Part shown: in pieces, positions 6,675-14,133 of the stretch
Layout of the letters: each line of letters begins with the position of its first letter
Position numbering within the stretch: position 1 is the first letter of the stretch
Notes under the pieces: model-generated
Told to the model about the DNA's origin: nothing
Databases searched by the model: none
What the model saw: the letters and a program-made list of their open reading frames with translations, nothing else
Source: Legionellales bacterium UBA4722
GTDB lineage: Bacteria > Pseudomonadota > Gammaproteobacteria > DSM-16500
DNA length: 22,983 bases
Assembly: GCA_002404295.1 (NCBI GenBank)
Contig: DHJK01000188.1
Coordinates: forward strand, 31,008-53,990
Reading direction: 5' to 3'
Made by a program: the position numbers and the translations under genes

Positions 6675-8161
6675 CATCTCTGAGTAGTTTCGCCAAAGGG
6701 TTAGGCGCACAAAGAAGACTTCAAAGTTTAATTCTTGGCTTTATAAACCTTGGAGATAACGGCATTACAGAAATCGCGTCCGGTATGAAAAATGTGACTT
6801 CTTTAATAACTCTCAAATTTATCTCATGCAACATCAAAGCTGCGGCTAAACAAGTTTGCTCAATGGCACTTAACAATCCTGCTCTTGAAAATTTTTCCTT
6901 GAGCTGCAACAACCTAGAAGAAACAGGCATTGAAGACATTGCAAGCACACTACCTAAACTAAAAAATGTAACCGATTTAAATTTAAGTAACACCCACCTG
7001 ACAAAAGCAGCTTTAACGTTTTTAGTTTTCGCTATTGTAAGCCATAATTTAAATATTAAACGATTAAATCTTGGCATCCAAGATTTCAAATCTATAGATC
7101 CCTCTTTAAGTTTAATCACTACATTAATAACGAACAATCCACATTTAAAAAAATTATACTTAAACTTCATTGATCATATAAAGCTTAAAAAACTAGCTCC
7201 ACTTTTAGCAGATCCTAACAGTTGCAAACTGCAGGAATTTTATTTTCTTGACCCATCAACGCTATTAACCACAAAATCCAACAAAATATTACTCTCAATT
7301 CTATATCAAAACGAATATTTATACGATATTGGCCCCATCAGAAAATCTCGCGAACTCTACATTGCATGTGATCGCAACTTCAGAAAAAAAATTTCGCATG
7401 AATGGAATTTATTTTTTGATACTGTTATTTGCCTCTTCAGTTTCGATTATTTGAAAACGACTGGCGACATTAAAAAATATCCGTTTGCGATTAGTTTATT
7501 GTTATCGTTTCTTATTCCTGAAAAACCTATTAAAACGAGAGAAAACTATCAGCTTTATGTTGATCTTATTAAACAGAACCTACAAAACCGCGCAGCTCTA
7601 AAGGAAATAAAAGTATATGATCCTGAAATAGCCCTTATAAAAACAGATGATCCTGGAATAGCCCATATAGAAGACGACAAAATAAGCAATAGAGAAACAA
7701 TAAAATCAATCTGGTGGAAAACTTCTATCGAAGAAAAAAAATCAACGGCACCGCATGCCCTTTTCTCAGGCGAAAAAGGCATGCGCAAACAATTATTTTT
7801 ATCTAGAGAAGCACTACGACCAAGCCAAATGACATTGCCGGATATGCTTCAAGTAATAACCCCGTACATTTATTCAGAAAACACTAAAGAAAGCATTTCC
7901 GACGACCATAATGAAAATATAAAAATCTTAATTGATATATCACACTTAAAAGAGGGAGAGCAGCGATACATAAAAGATGTTTTTTTACGACTCATCAATT
8001 TCTTTTATTTCCCCCCTAATAAACCCACAGTTGATATTTTAGCAGGCATTGGGAAATTACAAATAACCCATGTATCACTGCAAGAAATAATAGACGATAT
8101 GACCCGACTCTCAGATCCTGCGATTACACCTGCTACTCATGGTTGCTGTAATACGATGTAG
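6611..8161 (+). CDS. LRR (RNI-type) protein, C-terminal frame (-1 relative to 6144)
   Basis: This frame continues the LRR protein for 516 codons and has no credible start of its own: the frame opens with a TTG at 6557 lacking a ribosome site, and the next Met is well inside a repeat. Directly after the slippery site it reads CLREISIQSADF, which fits an LRR strand. It then has LQSLILGFINL, LITLKFISCNI, ALENFSLSCNNL, VTDLNLSNTHL, IKRLNLGI and LKKLYLNF at regular spacing. From about residue 230 of this part the LRRs give way to a ~285-residue region I do not recognise. This holds a hydrophobic stretch (AISLLLSFLIP), a 10-residue tandem duplication and a C-terminus ending GCCNTM. The gene ends 28 bases from the convergent UbiH-family gene, with no clear terminator between. 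If no frameshifting occurs, this is the dead half of a pseudogene. Confidence 0.7.
   Translation, partial: DCLREISIQSADFPQYPDSKITSLSSFAKGLGAQRRLQSLILGFINLGDNGITEIASGMKNVTSLITLKFISCNIKAAAKQVCSMALNNPALENFSLSCNNLEETGIEDIASTLPKLKNVTDLNLSNTHLTKAALTFLVFAIVSHNLNIKRLNLGIQDFKSIDPSLSLITTLITNNPHLKKLYLNFIDHIKLKKLAPLLADPNSCKLQEFYFLDPSTLLTTKSNKILLSILYQNEYLYDIGPIRKSRELYIACDRNFRKKISHEWNLFFDTVICLFSFDYLKTTGDIKKYPFAISLLLSFLIPEKPIKTRENYQLYVDLIKQNLQNRAALKEIKVYDPEIALIKTDDPGIAHIEDDKISNRETIKSIWWKTSIEEKKSTAPHALFSGEKGMRKQLFLSREALRPSQMTLPDMLQVITPYIYSENTKESISDDHNENIKILIDISHLKEGEQRYIKDVFLRLINFFYFPPNKPTVDILAGIGKLQITHVSLQEIIDDMTRLSDPAITPATHGCCNTM
7619..7678 (+). repeat. Imperfect 30-base tandem duplication inside the LRR gene
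   Basis: GATCCTGAAATAGCCC at 7619 recurs as GATCCTGGAATAGCCC at 7649, exactly 30 bases later, and similarity continues through most of the unit. It stays in frame and encodes DPEIALIKTD followed by DPGIAHIEDD. That points to a local duplication that kept this frame open. Confidence 0.7.
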
Positions 8162-8189
8162 CTATTGCTTGTAGATAAAGACAACTCTT

Positions 8190-9407
8190 TTATTTCAATC
8201 CAACCAACTGCGGCAAATCTCCGCGCTTACCCAACGCATAACTCACCAATAAATTCTTCACAACCGGAAAATCATTCACAAAAGCCAACCCCAACGTGCG
8301 CGCTTTCTTCACTGATTCATGCTCACTACCAAACAACCGCTTCAACCCAGAAACCAAAGTCAACATAGCCACGACATCTCCTTTACGCCAACGCTCATAC
8401 CGACGCAACGTCATTAAACTACTAAAATCTCGATTTTTCTTAACCGCATCAACAATCACTTCTGCAAGCGCCGCCGCATCCAGCAATCCTAAATTCACAC
8501 CTTGGCCTGCGAGAGGATGCACAGTATGTGCCGCATCACCAATCAAAGCCAAACGCGAATGCACATACTGTTTAACGTGTCGCATACGCAGCGGAAAAGA
8601 ATGCCTCAATGAAATCCCAGCAATCTCTCCCAGTTTATGAGCAAACTCATCACCCACTCGCTTACAAAAAGAAACATCATCTAATGCCAGCAAATCCTTT
8701 GCATATGCATGCTCCGCAGACCATACAATAGAACAATGATATGGATCATGAAAAGGCAAAAACGCTAACGGCCCCGTCGGCAAAAACCGCTGCCATGCCG
8801 TTGATTGATGTGGCAATGTCGTTGTTACTGATGCAACAATCGCGGTGTGCGCATAATCTTCATTTTTTAAATCGATTTTTGCATTTGCACGCACCCAAGA
8901 TTCAGCGCCATCAGCACCAATCAAAAGCTTTGTGGTAAGAATTTTTTGATCCTGCGTCATCAACTCAATATGATTTGTTTTTTCTTCCATACTCACTAAA
9001 GCAACAGGACAAAGAAAATTAATTGTTGGATAAAACTCAAATTGCTCATGCAAGCTATTTCGAATTACACTGTCTTCAACAATATAACCCAGCACCGACT
9101 CTCCCAACGACTGGCTATCAAAATGAATTTCACCTGATCCTTTAGCATCCCATACATGCATTTGGGTATAAGCGCTTAACCGCTTCGCCTTGATCGATTC
9201 CCAGCAATTAAGATTTTGCAAAATAGCTTTGGAGGCAAGCGAAATAGCGCTTACACGATGATCGTATTGTGTTGTATCTAGATTATAACGAGGAAGCTTA
9301 GCTTCAATCACTGCAATTTTTAACGATGTCTCACGTGCCAACGCCAATGCGGTCGCGGCACCCACAATTCCGCTACCCACGATAATGATATCGTACTCTG
9401 CAGACAT
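8190..9407 (-). CDS. UbiH/UbiF/UbiI-family FAD-dependent ubiquinone hydroxylase
   Basis: This is a flavin monooxygenase expected to hydroxylate the aromatic ring of a polyprenyl ubiquinone precursor, probably at the inner-membrane face. The 405-residue product has the FAD dinucleotide motif GSGIVG at 11-16 and DHRVSAIS at 49-56, typical of the UbiH/COQ6 family. It also has IGADGAESWVR around 163-173 and the second FAD motif GDAAHTVHPLAGQGVNLG at 290-307. Length is normal. The C-terminal FVNDFPVVKNLLVSYALG...GDLPQL looks more like UbiI/UbiF than UbiH, but which ring position it attacks cannot be decided by eye, so no symbol is given. AGGGA overlaps the algC stop and lies 6 bases before ATG 9407. 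The gene is 8 bases downstream of algC, so the two are co-transcribed. Confidence 0.93.
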   Translation of the reverse strand: MSAEYDIIIVGSGIVGAATALALARETSLKIAVIEAKLPRYNLDTTQYDHRVSAISLASKAILQNLNCWESIKAKRLSAYTQMHVWDAKGSGEIHFDSQSLGESVLGYIVEDSVIRNSLHEQFEFYPTINFLCPVALVSMEEKTNHIELMTQDQKILTTKLLIGADGAESWVRANAKIDLKNEDYAHTAIVASVTTTLPHQSTAWQRFLPTGPLAFLPFHDPYHCSIVWSAEHAYAKDLLALDDVSFCKRVGDEFAHKLGEIAGISLRHSFPLRMRHVKQYVHSRLALIGDAAHTVHPLAGQGVNLGLLDAAALAEVIVDAVKKNRDFSSLMTLRRYERWRKGDVVAMLTLVSGLKRLFGSEHESVKKARTLGLAFVNDFPVVKNLLVSYALGKRGDLPQLVGLK

Positions 9408-9415
9408 GATTTTCC

Positions 9416-10810
9416 CTAAAAAGGCAACACTAGCTCAGGCTTAACATTCAACAAAAAGTCCCTAAATAACTGTTGGATATGCTTCAAAACTTCTTCGCTT
9501 TTCGCTTCAAAACGTAAAACCAAACACGGTGTTGTATTTGATAATCGCACCAAACCCCATCCATCTTGAAAATTCACACGCAACCCATCAATCGTTACGT
9601 GTTCTGCTCCGGTAAAATTCGCCTCTTTAACTAACGAAGCCATTAACTCAAATTTCTCATCTTCATCAATCTCAATTTTTAATTCTGGGGTATTCACACT
9701 ATTAGGAATTGCATCGAATAATGTGCCGCTGTCTTCTTTCGCTGCAGCCAAAATTTTCAATAACCGCGCACCTGCATAAATAGCATCATCAAACCCATAC
9801 CACTCATCTTTAAAAAAGATATGACCGCTCATCTCACCTGCTAGTGCCGCTTGGGTTTCTGCTAATTTAGCTTTAATCAGTGAATGCCCCGTTTTCCACA
9901 TGATGGGTTCGCCGCCATGATCACGAATTAATTTTTCTAAATGCTGGGTACATTTCACATCGTAAATAATTTTTGCGCCTGGATGATTGGCTAACACATC
10001 AATGGCATATAACATCAATAAGCGATCAGGCCAAATCACATCGCCACGATTAGTGACCACCCCCAATCGATCGCCATCTCCATCAAATGCCAAACCAATA
10101 TCTGCCTCGGTTTCTTTCACTTTATGGATTAAATCTTGCAGGTTTTCAGTTTGACTTGGATCTGGATGATGATGAGGGAAATGCCCGTCCACCTCGCAAA
10201 ACAACTCAATGACTTCACAACCTAAACGTCGAAATAATTCCGGTGCAACACTGCCAGCCACGCCACTCCCACAATCAACGACCACTTTAAGTGGACGCGT
10301 TAATTGAAGATTACGCGCTACATGTGTGGTATATCGCTCAATCATTTCCAATGAACTAAACTGACCGTCACCTGAAAGATAATTACTTTCAATAATGCGC
10401 TGATAAATAGCAGTGATGTCACTTTCAGCGAGTGTTTTGCCGTTGATCATCATTTTCAAGCCATTATAATCTGGCGGATTATGACTACCTGTTAACATCA
10501 CGCCTGAATGCGTATCAAGTACATACGTGGAATAATATAATAACGGTGTGGGTAACATCCCAATATCAACGACATCACAACCACTTTCTAATATGCCATT
10601 GCATAACGCGCTGACTAATTGCGGCCCTGATAAACGACCATCACGGCCGACTGCCATGCAACGATCCCCGCTCTCTAACGCCAACGAACCCAGTACGCGA
10701 CCGATCGCATAGACTACTTCTTCGGTCAATGTCTTGCCTACAATACCGCGGATATCATAGGCACGAAATATAGAAGGATTCACTGAAATAGGAGCGCGTA
10801 AAATTGTCAT
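9416..10810 (-). CDS. algC: Phosphomannomutase/phosphoglucomutase (AlgC/ManB family)
   Basis: This enzyme interconverts hexose 6- and 1-phosphates (Man-6-P/Man-1-P and Glc-6-P/Glc-1-P) and supplies sugar nucleotides for LPS and other polysaccharides. The 464-residue product matches Pseudomonas AlgC in length and motif spacing. The phosphoserine loop TGSHNPPDYNGLK has the catalytic serine at S109. The metal loop DGDGDRLG has D243, D245 and D247. The sugar-binding GEMSGH spans 325-330, and the C-terminal phosphate-binding loop reads RLSNTTPCLVLRFEA. It begins 3 bases after the dut stop, with its ribosome site (CAGGAAAA) inside the end of dut, so it is in operon with dut and the downstream hydroxylase. 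Dual specificity is assumed from the family. Confidence 0.93.
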   Translation of the reverse strand: MTILRAPISVNPSIFRAYDIRGIVGKTLTEEVVYAIGRVLGSLALESGDRCMAVGRDGRLSGPQLVSALCNGILESGCDVVDIGMLPTPLLYYSTYVLDTHSGVMLTGSHNPPDYNGLKMMINGKTLAESDITAIYQRIIESNYLSGDGQFSSLEMIERYTTHVARNLQLTRPLKVVVDCGSGVAGSVAPELFRRLGCEVIELFCEVDGHFPHHHPDPSQTENLQDLIHKVKETEADIGLAFDGDGDRLGVVTNRGDVIWPDRLLMLYAIDVLANHPGAKIIYDVKCTQHLEKLIRDHGGEPIMWKTGHSLIKAKLAETQAALAGEMSGHIFFKDEWYGFDDAIYAGARLLKILAAAKEDSGTLFDAIPNSVNTPELKIEIDEDEKFELMASLVKEANFTGAEHVTIDGLRVNFQDGWGLVRLSNTTPCLVLRFEAKSEEVLKHIQQLFRDFLLNVKPELVLPF

Positions 10811-10813
10811 TAT

Positions 10814-11323
10814 TTATATTTTTCCTGATGAGCCAAAACCACCGGCGCCACGTGAAGTTTCATCGAACTCACTGACGACTTCAAAGTTAACCCGTGCAAT
10901 AGGCAAAAAGACTAATTGCGCAATTCGATCACCGGGCTCTATAGTATACATATTTTGACCACGATTCCAGCACGAAATCATCAGCGGGCCTTGATAGTCT
11001 GCGTCGATTAAGCCAACCAAGTTGCCTAAGACGATACCGTGCTTATGTCCTAGACCAGAACGGGGCAGAATCACGGCGGCAAGTGTTGGGTCACCAATGT
11101 AAATAGAAATACCGGTTGGAATCAAATGAGTCTCTCCGGGTTGCAGGATCAGTTTTTCATTTAAACAAGCACGTAAATCCAATCCGGCTGCATCGGGCGT
11201 TTCGTAACGGGGCAGAGGAAATTCTGTGCCGATACGAGGATCTAAAATTTTTACTTGGATAGGCAGAGTGAACTGACTATCCGTATAAGATGCTACTACT
11301 CTCATATTTTCTTCTTGCTGCAT
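10814..11323 (-). CDS. dut: Deoxyuridine 5'-triphosphate nucleotidohydrolase (dUTPase)
   Basis: The trimeric dUTPase hydrolyses dUTP to dUMP and pyrophosphate, keeping uracil out of DNA and feeding thymidylate synthesis. All five family motifs are visible in the 169 residues: DAAGLDLRA (44-52), PRSGLGHKHG (87-96), GLIDADYQGP (104-113, catalytic D107), PGDRIAQLVF (130-139) and RGAGGFGSSG (158-167). The N-terminus is roughly 18-20 residues longer than that of E. coli Dut. An internal Met at residue 7 is possible, but AAGGAG lies 6 bases before ATG 11323, which supports the longer form. It heads the dut-algC-hydroxylase run; coaBC lies just upstream on the same strand, separated by the hairpin at 11368-11406. 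Confidence 0.97.
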   Translation of the reverse strand: MQQEENMRVVASYTDSQFTLPIQVKILDPRIGTEFPLPRYETPDAAGLDLRACLNEKLILQPGETHLIPTGISIYIGDPTLAAVILPRSGLGHKHGIVLGNLVGLIDADYQGPLMISCWNRGQNMYTIEPGDRIAQLVFLPIARVNFEVVSEFDETSRGAGGFGSSGKI

Positions 11324-11367
11324 GCTTTGCTCCTTGATGATGATTTAATTTTAAAATTCTGCCCCTG

Positions 11368-11406
11368 CTTAGGACACCTCTCCCACAAGGGGAGAGGTGT
11401 CCTAAG
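11368..11406. repeat. 17-bp perfect hairpin overlapping the coaBC stop codon
   Basis: The arm CTTAGGACACCTCTCCC (11368-11384) pairs perfectly with 11390-11406 around a 5-base loop. The right arm contains the coaBC stop codon. No U-rich tract follows in the coaBC direction, so it is not a textbook intrinsic terminator. It may protect the 3' end or attenuate read-through into dut. CTTAGGA...ACCTCTCCC also resembles the hairpin at 20587-20666, which suggests a REP-like family. Confidence 0.8.
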
Positions 11407-12589
11407 CAATAGCGTCGCCCACTAACTCAATCAACTTTCTCGCTAATTTTTGCTTCGCCATTTTCGCAAACTCAACCTGCTGCTCACCCCATAAAACCGT
11501 CACAGCATTATCGTCTCCACCCATCCCAACAGCAACCTCATTCGCCACTATCATATCCAACTTCTTATTCATCAGTTTCTTTCGGGCATTCACCAAAACA
11601 TTCTCTGTTTCCGCCGCAAACCCCACAATAAAAGGTCTTTTAACAAGCGCCCCCACCCCCGCCACAATATCCGGATTACGCTCCAACTCCAACGTCACGC
11701 TCGCCGCCGTCTTCGCAATTTTTTGTGTCGCAACAGTCCTACAACGATAATCACCCACCGCCGCCACGCTAAAAAAAATATCGCACTCTGCAATACGCGA
11801 CATCACAGCATCAAACATGTCTTGCGCCGTCGTCACAGCCATTTTTATAACGTGCGAGGGCGTTGCAATACTCACAGGACCACTAATCAATGTCACATGC
11901 GCACCCGCTGCAATCGCAGCCTCCGCGATCGCATACCCCATTTTTCCTGAACTTGCATTCGTTATAAATCGCACTGGATCAATCGCTTCATGCGTAGGTC
12001 CTGCTGTAATAATGACGCGTTTCCCGCTCAAACTCCCCGTCTGAAATAACGCAGCCACTGCATCCACTAATTCAACGGGCTCTAACATTCGACCATACCC
12101 TGTATCACCACACGCTTGGCTCCCCTCTCCTGGGCCGAAAATATGTATCCCCTTCGCTCGTAATGCTTGCGCATTTTCTTGCGTCGCCGTATTCTTCCAC
12201 ATGCCTTGATTCATGGCAGGCGCTAATGCAATAGGCGCACTAGTCACTAAACAAAGCGTCGTCAAAAGATCGTTTGCCTCACCCCTCAATAACCTCGCCA
12301 TACAATCGGCACTTGCCGGCGCAATCAAAATCACATCCGCCCATTTTCCTAATTCAATATGCCCCATCGCCGCTTCTGCTTGTAAATCAAACAGATCATC
12401 GTGAACGGGATTGCCAGAAACCGCCTGCATCGTCAAAGGTGTTATAAATTGTTTCGCATTCTCAGTCATCACGACTCGCACAACTGCGCCTGCATCACGC
12501 AGTCGTCTCACTAAATCAGCACTTTTATACGCGGCAATGCCGCCGGTTACACCGAGTATAATTTGTTTGTTTAATAAACACTGTTCCAT
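11402..12589 (-). CDS. coaBC: Bifunctional phosphopantothenoylcysteine synthetase/decarboxylase
   Basis: CoaBC carries out two steps of coenzyme A synthesis. CoaB couples 4'-phosphopantothenate to cysteine using CTP, and CoaC decarboxylates the product using FMN. In the 395 residues the CoaC half begins ILGVTGGIAAYKSADLVRRL and has the catalytic histidine in MGHIEL (H77), PAMNQGMW (124-131) and the flap cysteine in GSQACGDTGYGRM (C160). The CoaB half has AGPTHEAIDPVRFITNASSG (196-215), which also carries the dimer/CTP-site features, and KIAKTAAS further on. Length is standard. AAGGTG lies about 7 bases before ATG 12589. It is divergent from radC with a 56-base gap, an arrangement conserved in gammaproteobacteria. 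Confidence 0.97.
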   Translation of the reverse strand: MEQCLLNKQIILGVTGGIAAYKSADLVRRLRDAGAVVRVVMTENAKQFITPLTMQAVSGNPVHDDLFDLQAEAAMGHIELGKWADVILIAPASADCMARLLRGEANDLLTTLCLVTSAPIALAPAMNQGMWKNTATQENAQALRAKGIHIFGPGEGSQACGDTGYGRMLEPVELVDAVAALFQTGSLSGKRVIITAGPTHEAIDPVRFITNASSGKMGYAIAEAAIAAGAHVTLISGPVSIATPSHVIKMAVTTAQDMFDAVMSRIAECDIFFSVAAVGDYRCRTVATQKIAKTAASVTLELERNPDIVAGVGALVKRPFIVGFAAETENVLVNARKKLMNKKLDMIVANEVAVGMGGDDNAVTVLWGEQQVEFAKMAKQKLARKLIELVGDAIA

Positions 12590-12645
12590 TCAATACACCT
12601 TGGGGCAGAACATTAAGTCACCCATCATAATGAAGGAAATTTACT

Positions 12646-13320
12646 ATGACAATTGCTAATTGGCCTCTCGCTGAACGACCCAGAGAGAAACTACTACTTC
12701 ACGGGGTGAAAAACCTCTCGGATGCAGAATTACTGGCGATCTTTTTTTGCACAGGATCGCGCGGTAAAACAGCGGTGGATATCGCCCGTGAATTACTCAC
12801 AGAGCATGGTGGCTTAAAAAAAATAGCAGATGCTGACCCCACCTTACTTTTCCAAAAAAAGGGATTTGGCAAAGCCAAGTATGCCATGCTAAAAGCCGCT
12901 ATCGAATTAGGTCGTCGTTATTTAGAAGAGGACCTCCCTGCAGGCGAGCCTTTAACCAATAGCCATCTTACCAAACGCTTCCTTGCTAATCGCCTAAAAG
13001 ACTACCCGCACGAAGTCTTCGCCTGCCTTTTCCTAGACACGCTAAACCGTATTATCTGTTACGAAGAGCTCTTCCACGGCACCATCAATGAATCTAATGT
13101 CTACCCCCGAGAGCTAGTTAAACGCGGGCTAAAGCATAATGCCGCCAAAGTCATCCTGGCTCATAATCACCCATCCGGCAGCCCCACCCCCAGCGAGGCT
13201 GATCAAGAGATTACACACTTATTACAAAAAGCGCTGGCTCTAGTAAGCATTCAAGTGATTGACCATATCGTCATCGGCCACAACCAAACGTTATCTTTTG
13301 CTGAAGCAGGGTTGCTTTGA
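12646..13320 (+). CDS. radC: RadC/YicR family JAB-domain protein
   Basis: This is a RadC-family protein with an N-terminal helix-hairpin-helix-like region and a C-terminal JAB/MPN+ metalloprotease-type domain. Its cellular role is unsettled: the old link to DNA repair came from a misassigned mutant. The 224-residue product opens with the conserved WPLAERPREKLL and has NLSDAELLAI (23-32), a GFGKAKYAML hairpin (73-82) and the metal motif AHNHPSGSPTPSEAD (172-186) with H173, H175 and D186. Length is normal. AAGGAAA lies upstream of ATG 12646. The order coaBC (divergent), radC, rpmB, rpmG is the one found in E. coli. Confidence 0.95.
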   Translation: MTIANWPLAERPREKLLLHGVKNLSDAELLAIFFCTGSRGKTAVDIARELLTEHGGLKKIADADPTLLFQKKGFGKAKYAMLKAAIELGRRYLEEDLPAGEPLTNSHLTKRFLANRLKDYPHEVFACLFLDTLNRIICYEELFHGTINESNVYPRELVKRGLKHNAAKVILAHNHPSGSPTPSEADQEITHLLQKALALVSIQVIDHIVIGHNQTLSFAEAGLL

Positions 13321-13340
13321 GCACTTCTTTCTGGTATAAA
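13312..13340 (+). promoter_or_regulatory. Candidate rpmB-rpmG promoter
   Basis: TTGCTT at 13312-13317 and TATAAA at 13335-13340 are spaced by exactly 17 bases. A G/C-rich TCGCGACC discriminator follows, of the sort seen at growth-rate and stringently controlled ribosomal promoters. The -35 overlaps the last codons of radC. The leader would be about 95 bases, and I see no clear autoregulatory structure in it. Confidence 0.5.
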
Positions 13341-13441
13341 TCGCGACCTGCCTTTTGCTATTTAAGAGTAGTGCTGCAATTTTTTCAACCAATCCGCAGC
13401 GAAAAGGCTTAGATTAAGCTGATGTTATTTGGAGAGAATTT

Positions 13442-13684
13442 ATGTCAAGAGTGTGTCAAGTCACGGGAAAGCGCCCAATGGTGGGAAATAACGTATCCCA
13501 TGCAAACAATAAAACCAAGCGCCGTTTCTGCCCAAACCTCCAGCAACATCGCTTTTGGTTAGAAGGCGAAAAACGCTTTGTAAAATTACGCGTTAGCACC
13601 AAGGGTATGCGTATTATTGATAAATACGGCATCGAACAGGTGTTAAAAGACATTAAAGAGCGTCAAGAAGAAGAAAGGGCTTAA
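13442..13684 (+). CDS. rpmB: 50S ribosomal protein bL28
   Basis: bL28 is a structural protein of the large ribosomal subunit. The 80-residue basic product begins MSRVCQVTGKRPMVGNNVSH, the standard L28 N-terminus. It continues with NNKTKRRFCPNLQ and the C-terminal LRVSTKGMRIIDKYGI. E. coli L28 is 78 residues. It has a single Cys in the VCQVTG segment and another in RFCPNL, so it lacks a full zinc site. GGAGAG lies about 7 bases before ATG 13442. rpmG follows after 3 bases and the pair ends at a strong terminator. Confidence 0.97.
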   Translation: MSRVCQVTGKRPMVGNNVSHANNKTKRRFCPNLQQHRFWLEGEKRFVKLRVSTKGMRIIDKYGIEQVLKDIKERQEEERA

Positions 13685-13687
13685 ATT

Positions 13688-13882
13688 ATGCGCGATAAAA
13701 TTAAGATGGTTTCTACAGGCTTAACACAGGCCGGCAAAAAAACGGGTACTTTCCGTACCACAACCAAAAACAAGCGCATATCTACTGAAAAGCGTAAGCA
13801 AAAGCATTTTGATAAGCGTGCTTTTAATGCTGAAACCGGGAAGTCGGGGATGCATGTGTTGTTTGAGGAAGGAAAGATTTAA
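13688..13882 (+). CDS. rpmG: 50S ribosomal protein bL33, with extra residues
   Basis: bL33 is a small basic protein of the large ribosomal subunit. The product has the family hallmarks RDKIKMVST, FRTTTKNKR and a final HVLFEEGKI, and sits directly behind rpmB as in most gammaproteobacteria. It lacks the CxxC pairs of zinc-binding L33. At 64 residues it is about 10 longer than E. coli L33 (55). The excess falls in two places: around GLTQAGKKTGT before the TTTKNKR motif, and around RAFNAETGKSGM before the C-terminal strand. Both are Gly/Lys-rich, like surface loop extensions. The frame is intact and followed by an intrinsic terminator. Confidence 0.93.
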   Translation: MRDKIKMVSTGLTQAGKKTGTFRTTTKNKRISTEKRKQKHFDKRAFNAETGKSGMHVLFEEGKI

Positions 13883-13906
13883 CGTTTTTCTTGCTCGTTA
13901 GTTACT

Positions 13907-13934
13907 AAAAACCCGCTGATGGCGGGTTTTTTTT
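13907..13934 (+). terminator. Intrinsic terminator of rpmB-rpmG
   Basis: AAAAACCCGC pairs with GCGGGTTTTT around TGATG and runs into a stretch of eight T, 25 bases after the rpmG stop. This is a textbook rho-independent terminator. The A-run on the left could give some activity on the minus strand as well, for transcripts leaving the desaturase gene. Confidence 0.93.
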
Positions 13935-13965
13935 CGTTTAGCAGGGAAGAAACAGCTACCCCACA

Positions 13966-14083
13966 GTCGTCATTGCGAGCGAAGCGAAGCAATCTATCTC
14001 GAAAGCAAAGCTTCAGAAAGCTGATCTTAGGTACTAAGTTTTGCTTTCGAGATAGATTGCTTCGCTTCGCTCGCAATGACGAC
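13966..14083. repeat. Long inverted-repeat element, type A, complete copy
   Basis: Two perfect 44-base arms (13966-14009 and 14040-14083) flank a 30-base centre. The outer sequence is GTCGTCATTGCGAGCGAAGC. Compared with the copy at 1-108, the arms differ at an inner segment (TATCTCG here, CAGCTCG there), and in each copy the opposite arm carries the matching change. The element lies between the rpmG terminator and the 3' end of the desaturase gene. The ORFs that cross it, encoding RAKRSNLS-type peptides, are artefacts of the repeat. Confidence 0.92.
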
Positions 14084-14133
14084 GGTGAGATGAGCCATTA
14101 CTTATCGTAAAGAAACAGTTACGATTTTTTTAC

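Noticed and set aside
6612..6680. Downstream stem-loop stimulating the frameshift
   Set aside because: Only 3-4 bp pairings (GAG/CTC, GCG/CGC) could be found after the heptamer; too weak to claim.
13879..14110. Small ORFs on both strands across the repeat, encoding RAKRSNLS-like peptides
   Set aside because: They are translations of the inverted repeat arms, lack ribosome sites and occur wherever this type of repeat occurs.
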